Part shown: piece by piece, positions 18,718-28,576 of the stretch
Numbering within the stretch: position 1 is the first letter of the stretch
Layout of the letters: each line of letters starts with the position of its first letter
From: Candidatus Iainarchaeum sp.
GTDB lineage: Archaea > Iainarchaeota > Iainarchaeia > Iainarchaeales > JAGVWC01
DNA length: 64,000 nucleotides
Assembly: GCA_018304465.1 (NCBI GenBank)
Contig: JAGVWC010000010.1
Span: 191,211-255,210, forward strand
Direction of reading: 5' to 3'
Made by a program: the position numbers and the translations under genes
The notes under the pieces: model-generated
Seen by the model: the letters and a program-made list of their open reading frames with translations, nothing else
Database searches by the model: none
What the model was told of the DNA's origin: nothing

Positions 18718-19551
18718 TCACGCCAACGGATCCAACACGGCCGCATGATAGTAATCGCGAAACAACTTCTGCACCCGTTTTGTTTTTTCGAACGGACCTG
18801 CGAAAACCACGTCATCCACCTGCCGAACCGGCAACGCATTAAACAACGTGCTAGAAATAAAAACCTCGTCAAAACACCCGATTTTTTTCAAAGGCAAATC
18901 CCGCGCCACCAGTTCGAAATGCGGTGCGCACACTTTAAGCAAAATTTTTTTCGTGACCCCTTCCAACACTTTTTCTTTTGGCGGAAAAAACAATTTGTTT
19001 CCCTTAAAAGCAAACACGTTGCTTCGAGTTCCCTCGCGCACGTTTCCATCCGCATCGACCAATAACGCTTCCAACGCCCCGGCTTTTGTTGCCGCGCGCA
19101 ACGCCACAAAACCCAGCAACAAATCCTTGGTTTTCGCGTTCGGAAAAAGCCGCTCGCCGGAAAAAGAAATCGTTTTCACGCCTTGCGAATAAAACTTCTT
19201 CGGATAAAACGTCACTCCCGCCAACGGAAACACGAACAACTTCGGATCCTTGTTGGCGTCGGCGTCGCCGATCAAAAGCACGCGCAAAAAAGCGTCGATT
19301 AAGGAATTCGCTTCCACCACTTTTTCGATCCACGAAACGACCGCGGCTTTGGAAAACGAATGACCCAATCCAATGACTTTGGCGGAATCAAACAACCGGT
19401 CCACGTGATACTCGGAAAAAAACACTTTTCCCGACACCACTTTAAGCGACTCGTACACGCAAAAATCGAAAAAATATGCCTTGTCCGAAACCGGCAACAC
19501 CGCTTCGGATTCCGCAATCAAACGACCGTTTAGAAGAACCTTCATATCCAT
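18718..19551 (-). CDS. Class IV aminotransferase (branched-chain/D-amino acid type)
   Basis: VYESLKVVSGKVFFSEYHVDRLF...ALLVDADGNVREGTRSNVFAFKGN. Confidence 0.85.
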   Translation of the reverse strand: MDMKVLLNGRLIAESEAVLPVSDKAYFFDFCVYESLKVVSGKVFFSEYHVDRLFDSAKVIGLGHSFSKAAVVSWIEKVVEANSLIDAFLRVLLIGDADANKDPKLFVFPLAGVTFYPKKFYSQGVKTISFSGERLFPNAKTKDLLLGFVALRAATKAGALEALLVDADGNVREGTRSNVFAFKGNKLFFPPKEKVLEGVTKKILLKVCAPHFELVARDLPLKKIGCFDEVFISSTLFNALPVRQVDDVVFAGPFEKTKRVQKLFRDYYHAAVLDPLA

Positions 19552-19592
19552 TCACTTAAACTCGAACAGAATAAAAGAAAACCGTGGACCCC

Positions 19593-20453
19593 TCAGTTAT
19601 TGGTGGGAAAACGCGTTTTCCGAACCTGGACCGGCGCGGGAACAACCCATTTTTCGCGGATACGACGCACGGATTCACGGCGAAAACGCGGTTCGGCTCC
19701 ATGCCGGTCACGAAACTGGTCAATAATCCAAATCCGCGTGATCCGATCCCCCTTCACGTTCGCGATAATATTAGAGGGAATAAAATCAGGCGTCGGATAT
19801 TCCAGCCCCGCTTGCGTGAACAAATGAATCCACTGGTTACTGCCAAGCGAAATCTGCCGGCCTAACGCCGAAATCGCAACCTTAACCGCCTCGAAGTGAG
19901 AAGGCGTCAACTTGTCCGCGACCACGAGGCGTTCACCCGACAAATCGCGCATCACCAAAAAAGGACCTTTGATCGTGATGGCTTCCGGAATCCGAATTTC
20001 AAAATCCGCTTTGGGAAGACGACCCGTACTGGACAAGTATTTCATCATCAAATTAAGGCTATACAAAGTACGCGCCTGGTTTTGCGGATTGCTTCGAGCG
20101 CCTTTCTTGAATTTTTTCACGGCAAGCGAATTCCATTTGATTCCGCTGGAAGAAACAAACGGTTCTTTTGGAACAAATCTTCGCACTTCTCCTTCCCCGC
20201 GACCGCCAAGTCGCGGTAAACGGGAAAAAAATCGAGTCGTAAAAAAACCAGGAAAATCTTGCTCTAATGTTTGCCGGTTCTTGACCCAACGCGCTTCCCG
20301 GCCCACCCAATCCGCCGCCGGAACAGGCGCCAAACCCCGACCCAATCGAGAACCCAAACCTTTCGGACGCCGGTTTTGGATTGCCGCACGCACTTCTTTT
20401 GGTCGACGATGCCACGGCGCCGGCTTTGCATGGGAATCGTATCGTTTACGCAT
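19593..20453 (-). CDS. Hypothetical protein
   Basis: Long ORF with coding-like composition. Confidence 0.5.
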   Translation of the reverse strand: MRKRYDSHAKPAPWHRRPKEVRAAIQNRRPKGLGSRLGRGLAPVPAADWVGREARWVKNRQTLEQDFPGFFTTRFFSRLPRLGGRGEGEVRRFVPKEPFVSSSGIKWNSLAVKKFKKGARSNPQNQARTLYSLNLMMKYLSSTGRLPKADFEIRIPEAITIKGPFLVMRDLSGERLVVADKLTPSHFEAVKVAISALGRQISLGSNQWIHLFTQAGLEYPTPDFIPSNIIANVKGDRITRIWIIDQFRDRHGAEPRFRRESVRRIREKWVVPAPVQVRKTRFPTNN

Positions 20454-21129
20454 GTTCCAACGCCTTCCGCTGTTCGTCCAAAATCATGTCCAACGCATCC
20501 AAAAGTTTCAGAATCTGGTCGCGTCGGTTGATTGCGGTTTCAAAATCAAGATCCAATTCCAGTTTCTTGTTCACGTGCACGATCAGGTTTCGAAGCGAAC
20601 TGGCCGCCTTCAAATCCTCCTTGAAATCGCTTCGCGAGGAATACAACGATTGAAGCGAAAACAACACGGGGTCATCGACTAAAACGCGGATATAATCATT
20701 CAAGTGTTTTTCGTTCAGTTCCCTCACCGGGTTATGCGACCATTCCTGCACCCGATACAACCGGGATTCAAGTTCGGTTAACAACACGAAAAAAATAATG
20801 CGCAGCGGGCGCTTTAATACCATATGGCGCTTCACGATTCTTGCATCCGGCAACACTAAACAATCCGAATCCGAAAACAAGGTCAGCGCGTCCCACACGG
20901 GAAGCGAATCCGGCACGTTCATGCATCGGTCTTTGGGATGCGAATGACCCGGTTTTGCGACCAACGACACGGGAAGAACCGAAGACATATTGCTTAAAAA
21001 AACCTTGAACTCGGGTCCGCGCATGAAACATACCAGTGAACCAAAACACGTAAAAAAACCACCTAACCCTAAAAAAAGGAAAAACGACCCGGGCCCCACA
21101 GGCAAATACAGCGCTGACGAAAAAAACAT
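20446..21129 (-). CDS. Hypothetical membrane-anchored protein
   Basis: N-terminal hydrophobic segments then helical region. Confidence 0.5.
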   Translation of the reverse strand: MFFSSALYLPVGPGSFFLFLGLGGFFTCFGSLVCFMRGPEFKVFLSNMSSVLPVSLVAKPGHSHPKDRCMNVPDSLPVWDALTLFSDSDCLVLPDARIVKRHMVLKRPLRIIFFVLLTELESRLYRVQEWSHNPVRELNEKHLNDYIRVLVDDPVLFSLQSLYSSRSDFKEDLKAASSLRNLIVHVNKKLELDLDFETAINRRDQILKLLDALDMILDEQRKALEHA

Positions 21130-21170
21130 CTTTTTTTAAAGGTATGAATTTCATACTTATATGTGGTTCA

Positions 21171-21428
21171 GTGAGTGAAGTAGCAATTACAACCATTTCA
21201 GAACGCGGACAAGTCGTCATACCCAAAGAAATCCGAGATGAACTGGGCCTGACTAAAAATTCAGGAGTTGCAATGAAAACCGTGGACGGAAAGCTGGTGG
21301 TGACAAAAATAAAACTTTCAGACAAAGATTTCGAACTAAAAGAATCTTTCATTAAAAAAATGAAGAAACGAGAAAAAACAAAAGGAATTCCGATAGATAG
21401 CTTCGCCAAACGCTATGGACTTGAATAA
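21171..21428 (+). CDS. AbrB-like antitoxin (GTG start)
   Basis: ITTISERGQVVIPKEIRDELGLTKNSGV. Confidence 0.8.
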   Translation: MSEVAITTISERGQVVIPKEIRDELGLTKNSGVAMKTVDGKLVVTKIKLSDKDFELKESFIKKMKKREKTKGIPIDSFAKRYGLE

Positions 21429-21701
21429 ATGTATCGCCTCATTGTTTTACCCGTAGTTGATCGAATATTTAAAAAACTGGCAAAAAAAGACCCCAATCAG
21501 CTTCGTGCAGTCGACAAAAAAATAAAACAAATATTACAAAACCCACCGCTTGGAAAGCCGCTTCACTTTCCGTTACAAAACATGCGCCGGGCCCATATTC
21601 AAAAGTCATTTGTTTTACTTTACGATATTCAAGAAAAAGAAAAAACAATCACGATTCGAGATTATGACCATCACGATAACGTGTATAAAAATAAGAATTA
21701 G
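21429..21701 (+). CDS. RelE/ParE-like toxin
   Basis: FKKLAKKDPNQLRAVDKKIKQILQNP...KSFVLLYDI...YDHHDNVYK; abuts the antitoxin. Confidence 0.8.
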   Translation: MYRLIVLPVVDRIFKKLAKKDPNQLRAVDKKIKQILQNPPLGKPLHFPLQNMRRAHIQKSFVLLYDIQEKEKTITIRDYDHHDNVYKNKN

Positions 21702-21771
21702 CCTCCGGTGGGATTTGAACCCACGACCCCATGCTTACGAAGCACGTATTCTGCCGCTGAACTACGGAGGC
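21700..21771 (-). tRNA. tRNA-Thr (anticodon CGT)
   Basis: Reverse complement GCCTCCGTAGTTCAGCGGCAGAATACGTGCTTCGTAAGCATGGGGTCGTGGGTTCAAATCCCACCGGAGGCT. Confidence 0.93.
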
Positions 21772-21865
21772 CGAAAAAAGCTGTTTTTACCATTTAAACG
21801 ATTACGTTTGTAACAAAACTGCACGCTAAATCGTTAAAAAAACCACCGGTTTTAACGAATCGATT

Positions 21866-22885
21866 TTATCGCAAAAACCGCCGAAAACGCCCAAAATCCT
21901 TGGGATACTCTTCGCACAATTTTTGCAATTCCCGGTCCCGCACAAAAACAAAGGGTTTGTCCTTGTAAAAATTCCAATAATCCGAAAGCAGTCCTTTGCG
22001 CCCAAGGTAATGCAACGTCAAGCCCTGCGCAATGTCATGCGAAAACATTTCCCCTACTTCGTGCTCGGCAATCGCCCGCCGAAACCGCGCTGGAAGCACA
22101 GCCGGATCCGAATTCAGCCACAATACCCCGTGAATATACTTTCCCAACGCCGGCAGCTTGGCGCCTTCTTTTGGCGGAAGCGATTTCGAATCCACCAAAT
22201 ACACCGGCACTCCCCGATGCAAAAAAACCTGGCGACCCGCGTTTCGGTTTTTTTCGATTTCCGAAATCGGAACCGGCTCCGGACTCGATTCAAGATAAAA
22301 AAGCTCCGGACGCGTCACCCGCTTTGCGTTCTCGGGAAAAAACCGATCCAACAAACCCGCCAGGTAACGAAACCCTTTTCGCTTGACGAGTTCGACCGCG
22401 GCGGCTTCGCGCACACTGCGATGCGAATCAAACACCGCGTGCTCAATCGTCCGAAGTGGAACACGCGTGGGTGAACGCGTCAAATACCGGATCAGTTCAA
22501 AACGGTTTTGATGAACATCGTCGGTTCGAACCCGCTCGGATAACAATTTGGAATAACCCCGCGGACGCACCAAGGACAACACATCATAGGCGTGAGATCG
22601 CCAATCCGAATCCGGACTATTCGCGGCCCGAAACAACGCCCGTGTCACATCGTTTCTCCGCGCGATTTTCAAATAACGGGCGGTCGAAGCCTCGGACAAA
22701 TAACGGTCAAAAAAAAGTTTTTTCAACGCGACCCGTTGCCGGACGTTTCGGATTCCCCCAAAAATATCCGAATGATCCGAAAACACCTGTTTGGCGGAAG
22801 GTTTTCGAAAATGCCAATGAAGCTGCGCCATTCCAAAAAAAGGGTTTTCCATTGTATTTAAAGCCTTACTTTGCACAAAAATCAT
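21866..22885 (-). CDS. HEAT-repeat-like protein
   Basis: AVFDSHRSVREAAAVELVKRKGF and similar helical repeats. Confidence 0.5.
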   Translation of the reverse strand: MIFVQSKALNTMENPFFGMAQLHWHFRKPSAKQVFSDHSDIFGGIRNVRQRVALKKLFFDRYLSEASTARYLKIARRNDVTRALFRAANSPDSDWRSHAYDVLSLVRPRGYSKLLSERVRTDDVHQNRFELIRYLTRSPTRVPLRTIEHAVFDSHRSVREAAAVELVKRKGFRYLAGLLDRFFPENAKRVTRPELFYLESSPEPVPISEIEKNRNAGRQVFLHRGVPVYLVDSKSLPPKEGAKLPALGKYIHGVLWLNSDPAVLPARFRRAIAEHEVGEMFSHDIAQGLTLHYLGRKGLLSDYWNFYKDKPFVFVRDRELQKLCEEYPKDFGRFRRFLR

Positions 22886-22912
22886 TAGTATAACAAAAAA
22901 AATGGGTCCGGA

Positions 22913-24409
22913 ATGAAACCAACCAAAAACGATTTTTCCCTTGAACTAGCCGCATACTTGTCCGAAAAAGACTTTGTCTACGGACCCGAACCCGAATTAT
23001 ACGGCGGCATCGCGGGATTTTATACCTACGGACCGCTTGGAAAACGATTGAAAAACAACATTGAAACCGTCATTCGCAAAGCGTTTAACGTCAACGGTTT
23101 TTTTGAAATCGAATACCCCTTAATTGCGCCCGCCGCGGTGTGGAAAGCCTCGGGTCATTTGGCCAATTTTTCGGACCCGACCATCGAATGCTCCAAATGC
23201 AACTCCAGTTTTCGCGCGGACAAACTCGTCGAAGAAGCCACGGGAACCAGCGACGCGGGCCACTTGACCGACGAACAACTCGTCAACCAGATCCGCGAAC
23301 ACGACCTCAAATGCTTAAACTGCAAAGGACGCTTTAACCTCGAAATCAAACGATACTCCTTGATGCTCAAAACCACGATCGGATCCGACATCGAAGCGTA
23401 TAACCGACCCGAAACCGCGACCACGACCTACTTGCCGTTCAAACATTACCTGAATTTTTTCCGAAACCGTTTGCCCTTCACGGTGTTCCAAATCGGAAAA
23501 GCGTTTCGAAACGAAATTTCTCCGCGCCAACACTTGCTTCGCATGCGCGAATTCACCCAAGCCGAAAGCCAATTCTTTATCGCGCCCGAATCCAAACACA
23601 CGTGGGAAAAATTCTCCAAAATCGAAAACGAAACACTACCGTTTTGGACCGAAGACGCCCAAAAAAAAGGTCAACCCCTTCAAATAATCAAACTCAAAGA
23701 CGCGTTGGCCAAAAAAATCCTCAAAAACAAGGCCTACGCGTGGAACCTGTGGTTATCGTATCACATTTTCACGGAAATGGGAATACCCGTCCAAAAAATC
23801 CGGTTACGCCAGCATTATTCGGATGAACGCGCGTTTTACTCCGACGACACCTGGGACCTGGAAGTCGAACTCAACGCGTTTGGCTGGACCGAACTTGCCG
23901 GAATATCCGACCGAACCGATTACGACCTCAAACAACACGCCAAACACTCCAACCAAAAACTCGTGGCACGCTCGCCTGAAAACGTGGAATTCGTTCCGCA
24001 CGTCATCGAAATCGCGTTCGGAGTCGACCGACCCGTATTCGCGTTATGCGACTTGTTTTATTCCAAACGCGAACAAGACGAAAAAAGAACCATTCTCGCG
24101 TTTCCACCCAAAATGGCTCCGATTCAAGTCGCGGTTTTTCCCCTGGTGAAGAAAGACGGTTTGGATGACAAAGCCGAACAACTCTACCGATCGCTTGAAA
24201 ACCAGTTCCTATGCTATTTTGATGATTCCGGAAGCATCGGAAAACGATACTCCCGCATGGACGCCGTTGGAACCCCGTACTGCATTACCATCGACTACGA
24301 TTCCATGCAACACCAGGACGTTACGGTCCGCGAACGCGATTCCATGAAACAAGAACGCGTCAAACTATCCGAACTCGAAAAATACTTATTTCAAAGGCTG
24401 CAAAAATGA
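22913..24409 (+). CDS. glyS: Glycyl-tRNA synthetase (class II, dimeric type)
   Basis: FVYGPEPELYGGIAGFYTYGPLG, QIGKAFRNEISPRQHLLRMREFTQAE, AFGVDRPVFAL. Confidence 0.95.
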   Translation: MKPTKNDFSLELAAYLSEKDFVYGPEPELYGGIAGFYTYGPLGKRLKNNIETVIRKAFNVNGFFEIEYPLIAPAAVWKASGHLANFSDPTIECSKCNSSFRADKLVEEATGTSDAGHLTDEQLVNQIREHDLKCLNCKGRFNLEIKRYSLMLKTTIGSDIEAYNRPETATTTYLPFKHYLNFFRNRLPFTVFQIGKAFRNEISPRQHLLRMREFTQAESQFFIAPESKHTWEKFSKIENETLPFWTEDAQKKGQPLQIIKLKDALAKKILKNKAYAWNLWLSYHIFTEMGIPVQKIRLRQHYSDERAFYSDDTWDLEVELNAFGWTELAGISDRTDYDLKQHAKHSNQKLVARSPENVEFVPHVIEIAFGVDRPVFALCDLFYSKREQDEKRTILAFPPKMAPIQVAVFPLVKKDGLDDKAEQLYRSLENQFLCYFDDSGSIGKRYSRMDAVGTPYCITIDYDSMQHQDVTVRERDSMKQERVKLSELEKYLFQRLQK

Positions 24410-25785
24410 CGGACTTTTTAGAACTGAGAAAAAAACTCCTCGAACGCACCAAAAAACAAGTGCAAATCGAATTCGGAGAAAACGAAATCCACTTGATCCG
24501 CGCCAGCAACGCGTTATCCGATCTGGAAGCCGTATACAACCTGCTGTACGAACACACCAAAGAATGGTATCACTATCACTTTCCCGAACTCGAAGGCCTT
24601 TTGGACGATCCTGCGTTGTACCTAAAACTCGTGTACGAACTCGGTGAACGATCGAAAATGACCGACGACGCGGTCGCCAAAATCGAAACCGACATTGAAA
24701 AAGCCAAAACCATCGCCCAAAAAGCGGTTTTTTCCATCGGAGCCGACATTCCCGACGAAACACTCGCCGAAATCCGGCTCATCGCGCTCAACGCATTAAA
24801 TATCAAACAAGAAATGGACGCATTGGAAAAACTCCTTGAAAAACAACTCAAACAAATCGCCCCCAACTTCTCGATCATCGCCGGCACCCAAATCGCGGGC
24901 CGCATGATCAGCCACACCGGAAGCATCCAAAAACTCGCGATGCTACCCGCGTCCTCCATTCAAGTGCTTGGCGCCGAAAAAGCCTTGTTTCGATTCTTAA
25001 AAAACCGAAAAAACCTTCCGCCCAAACACGGTTACTTGTTCGCCCACGGATTCGTCCGACAATTACCCGCCGAAAAACGCGGTCGCATGGCGCGCACGCT
25101 TGCAAGCAAACTCTCGATCGCGATTCGAACCGATTACTACAACAAAAACGAAAACGTCGCCGGAAAAATCCAAGAACAACTCGCTCGCCGCGTCGAAGAA
25201 CTCAAAAACGCGAAAACCAAAAACAAACCCATCCGAAAATTCGACGCGCCACGACCAATGTTCCAGCGACCCGAACGATTCCAACCCCGCGATTCGAATG
25301 AACGAAAAGAAAGATACCCACCCAAAAGCGATTATCGTCCCAAAGGCAATTATCCGCCGAAAAGAGACTACAAACCCCGCGAAAATTACAGACCCGCAGG
25401 CGAATACAAACCCAGAGACAATTTCACCCCAAACACCGATTACAAACCCCGCGGAAATTTTTCACCCAACACGGATTACAAACCCAAAGGAGACTACAAA
25501 CCCAAAAGCGACTACAAACCGCGGAACAAACCATTCCAAAAAGACCGATTTCGACCCCAACGCTCGGGTCGACGCGAAGAAAAACGGGATTTCGGAACAC
25601 AACCCGTCGAAAAAAAGTTTTCCTCGTTTACCGTAGAAAAATCCACGTTCCAACCCTTGCCACCCGGACAAGCCCCCAAATTCCGAAAATTTAACCAGCC
25701 GCGCAGCAAATTCTCAACCCGAAACCGATCCGAAGCCGGGTCGCAAGGACGCCCCAACAAATTCAGAAAGAGAAAATCCAGATGA
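24406..25785 (+). CDS. NOP5/NOP56-like box C/D RNP core protein with repetitive basic tail
   Basis: APNFSIIAGTQIAGRMISHTGSIQKLAMLPASSIQVLGAEKALFRFLK Nop domain; tail of YxPK/R repeats. Confidence 0.92.
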   Translation: MTDFLELRKKLLERTKKQVQIEFGENEIHLIRASNALSDLEAVYNLLYEHTKEWYHYHFPELEGLLDDPALYLKLVYELGERSKMTDDAVAKIETDIEKAKTIAQKAVFSIGADIPDETLAEIRLIALNALNIKQEMDALEKLLEKQLKQIAPNFSIIAGTQIAGRMISHTGSIQKLAMLPASSIQVLGAEKALFRFLKNRKNLPPKHGYLFAHGFVRQLPAEKRGRMARTLASKLSIAIRTDYYNKNENVAGKIQEQLARRVEELKNAKTKNKPIRKFDAPRPMFQRPERFQPRDSNERKERYPPKSDYRPKGNYPPKRDYKPRENYRPAGEYKPRDNFTPNTDYKPRGNFSPNTDYKPKGDYKPKSDYKPRNKPFQKDRFRPQRSGRREEKRDFGTQPVEKKFSSFTVEKSTFQPLPPGQAPKFRKFNQPRSKFSTRNRSEAGSQGRPNKFRKRKSR

Positions 25786-26441
25786 AAACGCTTTTTCCAG
25801 GGGTGTTTGAACACCAACGAAAACTCTGGACCCAAAACCTGGTTCCCGGCAAACAAGTCTACGGCGAAGAACTCCAAACCATCGACGGCAACGAATACCG
25901 CAACTGGACTCCGATGAAAAGCAAACTCGCCGCCGCCATCAAAAACGGCTTGACGACGTTTCCATTCGCCCCCAAAACCCACGTGCTGTATCTGGGCAGC
26001 GCCGAAGGCACGACCTTATCCCATTTGTCCGACATACTCCAAGGCACCGGCGTCCTCATCGGAATCGACGTATCCGCACGCACCGTTCCCAAACTCATCC
26101 AGATATCCGAACAACGCCCCCACTTAATCCCCATTCTTGCGGACGCCGAACACCCGGCCGAATACCCCGCTGAAATCCGCGAAATCACGTTTGACGTGTT
26201 GTTTCAGGACATCGCGCAAAAAAACCAAACCGAAATATTTCTCGCCAATGTACCCTTGCTCAAAACCAACGGCTATGGACTCCTGGTGATCAAAGCCCCC
26301 AGTATTGACAGCCAACAACCCACGGAAACCGTCATCCAAGAACAAGTCCAAAAACTCGAAAAACACGTAAAAGTCCTCCAAATCGTGTCTTTGGAACCAT
26401 TTGAGAAAAAACACGCGTTAATTCTCTGCCAAAAAAATTAA
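25782..26441 (+). CDS. flpA: Fibrillarin-like rRNA 2'-O-methyltransferase
   Basis: RNWTPMKSKLAAAIKNGL...VLYLGSAEGTTLSHLSDI...DVLFQDIAQKNQTEIF. Confidence 0.95.
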   Translation: MKTLFPGVFEHQRKLWTQNLVPGKQVYGEELQTIDGNEYRNWTPMKSKLAAAIKNGLTTFPFAPKTHVLYLGSAEGTTLSHLSDILQGTGVLIGIDVSARTVPKLIQISEQRPHLIPILADAEHPAEYPAEIREITFDVLFQDIAQKNQTEIFLANVPLLKTNGYGLLVIKAPSIDSQQPTETVIQEQVQKLEKHVKVLQIVSLEPFEKKHALILCQKN

Positions 26442-26483
26442 AAACCACCAAACCCTACAATAATGCACCACAGGGAAAAAAAC

Positions 26484-27056
26484 ATGCGAAAAGAAATTCA
26501 CCGGCAATTCATTCACTTCGTAGGCGGAAACCTCGCGATCGGAGTCCTCTCCGCTACCCTGTTGCTAGGCATTGAAAAATGGATCCTGGTCGCCGTGCTC
26601 ATTGCCGCCTTCATGATCGGATACCTGCTGGCCAAACGCGTTCAAAAAGGCCACAAAGTCACGATCATCCATGACCTCATCAAACACGTCGAACGCGAAG
26701 AAGAAAAAAAAGATTTTCCCGCAAAACCCGCTTTTTTGCTTTTGGCCGGAATCATCTTCACCATCGCGTTATTTGACCCGCTTCCCGCCATCATCGGAAT
26801 CGTAGTGCTCACATACGGAGACACCGTCGCGACACTCATCGGAAAATACAGCGGAAAAATCGAACTCATTTCCAACCGCACGCTCGAAGGAACCGTCGCC
26901 GGCATCATCGCCGCAACCATTCCCTTATTGTTTTTGCTTGATCCCTCCAAAGCCATCGGAATCGCCATCGTCGGAATGCTCGCCGAATACCTTCCCATAG
27001 ACGACAACATCGGAATCCCGCTGGTCGGAGCACTCGCTGCCAAACTATTAATCTAA
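26484..27056 (+). CDS. Dolichol kinase/CDP-diglyceride synthetase-like membrane protein
   Basis: RQFIHFVGG...YGDTVATLIGKYSGKIEL...RTLEGTVAGIIAA. Confidence 0.7.
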   Translation: MRKEIHRQFIHFVGGNLAIGVLSATLLLGIEKWILVAVLIAAFMIGYLLAKRVQKGHKVTIIHDLIKHVEREEEKKDFPAKPAFLLLAGIIFTIALFDPLPAIIGIVVLTYGDTVATLIGKYSGKIELISNRTLEGTVAGIIAATIPLLFLLDPSKAIGIAIVGMLAEYLPIDDNIGIPLVGALAAKLLI

Positions 27057-27067
27057 AAATGATTTTC

Positions 27068-27556
27068 ATGACATCCGAACAACTCTATACGGATCAGCTG
27101 GGGCACGAACACCCGATTCCCGACTACCTCACTCCGAAAAAAAGGGTTTCCTGCTACGCCGCCATCATCTCGAACAACAAACTCTTGCTGGTTCGCCAGC
27201 AATGGGATCACAAACTCGTGTTTCCCGGCGGAAAAATAGACGACGAAGAAACCGTAAAAGACGCGCTTTTCCGCGAAGTCCGCGAAGAAGCCGGACACGA
27301 ACTCGCTTCGTTTTCCACCATCCCGTTCTATGTCAAAAACAACCATTTCTTCGAACTCGACCACAAAGACTATTTCGAATCCACCATGCAATACTACTTC
27401 GGCCAAATCACCCACGCCAAAAACGCGACCCCAAAAGACGTAAACGAAATCGAATCTATCGAATGGAAACCGATCGAAGAAATCAAAGAAGAACAAATCA
27501 GCCAAAGCCAACGCGAAGCCTACGTGGCCCTCAAACAGCATTTAAAAAACAAATAA
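27068..27556 (+). CDS. NUDIX hydrolase
   Basis: FPGGKIDDEETVKDALFREVREEAGHEL Nudix box. Confidence 0.9.
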   Translation: MTSEQLYTDQLGHEHPIPDYLTPKKRVSCYAAIISNNKLLLVRQQWDHKLVFPGGKIDDEETVKDALFREVREEAGHELASFSTIPFYVKNNHFFELDHKDYFESTMQYYFGQITHAKNATPKDVNEIESIEWKPIEEIKEEQISQSQREAYVALKQHLKNK

Positions 27557-27571
27557 GCAACGAATTCTTAC

Positions 27572-27698
27572 GGACCCGTAGCGAAGAGGATATCGCAGCG
27601 CTCTCCTACAGCTTTTTGTCTTGGGACAAAAACCTGGGAAAAAAAATCCCGGAATTGGAGTCAGGCGCAGGTCGTGGGTTCAAATCCCACCGGGTCCG
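27572..27698 (+). tRNA. tRNA-Arg (anticodon CCT) with anticodon-loop intron
   Basis: Acceptor GGACCCG/CGGGTCC; D-stem GCGA/TCGC; anticodon stem GCGCT/GGCGC with loop CTCCTA[about 53 nt]A; T-arm GTGGGTTCAAATCCCAC. Confidence 0.85.
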
Positions 27699-27802
27699 AA
27701 ACAACCTCCCTCGTGACAACAGGGATTGCACAGGAAATCGCCGTTTAGAGGCACTGAATAAGCTTTAATTCTTGAGAATGCCAAGGCCTATGGAGAAAGA
27801 AA

Positions 27803-28546
27803 ATGTCAAGGAACGCACGACGAATCCGCAGACAAAAAGCGCTTGAAGCACGCGGTTCTTTTAACGCAAACAAACCAGTCAGGAGTGTTACTCCGAAAGA
27901 AGCCGCTCTTCGTGCCTTGAACGAAAGCAACTTGGATTTTGAAAAAGCGATTGAAAAAATCGCCAAAAAAAGGGCTGTCCGTCGCAAGCAGCTTTCGCGA
28001 GTCCCAGCAACGGCCATAAGCAAATTCAGGGACGTTATCGAGTACGAGCGCGCTACGATCGCATTGGAACAGCAAGCGATCTGGGAGCTTGAACGGCTAA
28101 GGAAAATGGCCCCGGATTCGTGGATCAGAAGCGCAAGACAATTGTACAACCGCGATTTAATCAAATCAGTGCAGATTGATGAATCCCCGTTGGAAACCGC
28201 GGCTGTCCTGTTAACTATTTCAGCCGTTTCCCGCAAAGGAGATGCGAATAGCCTGACTAGCGGCTTACGAGCAAGCCGGTTACCCCCAAGCGCAACAACA
28301 AGTCTAAAGAATGCGATCGCCCTTGCAAGAGCAGGACCCTCATTAATCCGAACAAAAATTGCGGACGCGCAAAAAAAGCGCGCGAACAAAAAAGACCTTG
28401 AAGTTCTTGAGCGCTTATTGCAACACGCTGAAAGGACAGCAAAAATACTCGAAGAAATCGACTCAAAACCACCCGCAGAAAAAGAACGACGAGTAACTGA
28501 ACTCTTGAAAAAATTCAATCGGTGGGTTATGCCGAATCCAAAATAG
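27803..28546 (+). CDS. Hypothetical Arg/Lys-rich protein
   Basis: Long ORF, coding-like composition. Confidence 0.55.
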   Translation: MSRNARRIRRQKALEARGSFNANKPVRSVTPKEAALRALNESNLDFEKAIEKIAKKRAVRRKQLSRVPATAISKFRDVIEYERATIALEQQAIWELERLRKMAPDSWIRSARQLYNRDLIKSVQIDESPLETAAVLLTISAVSRKGDANSLTSGLRASRLPPSATTSLKNAIALARAGPSLIRTKIADAQKKRANKKDLEVLERLLQHAERTAKILEEIDSKPPAEKERRVTELLKKFNRWVMPNPK

Positions 28547-28576
28547 TGCGCACAACGCCAAAAGCCAGCAAACGGT

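Noticed and set aside
18332-18748. 138-aa plus-strand ORF
   Set aside because: Out-of-frame overlap with the Cys-rich lipoprotein; Arg/Pro-rich shadow
19912-20682. 256-aa plus-strand ORF
   Set aside because: Antisense to the 19593 and 20446 minus-strand genes, no recognisable domain, shadow composition
25308-25540. Repeat DNA in the NOP5 gene considered as a possible CRISPR or minisatellite
   Set aside because: Units are codon-level degenerate and in frame; conservation is at protein level, with no spacer structure
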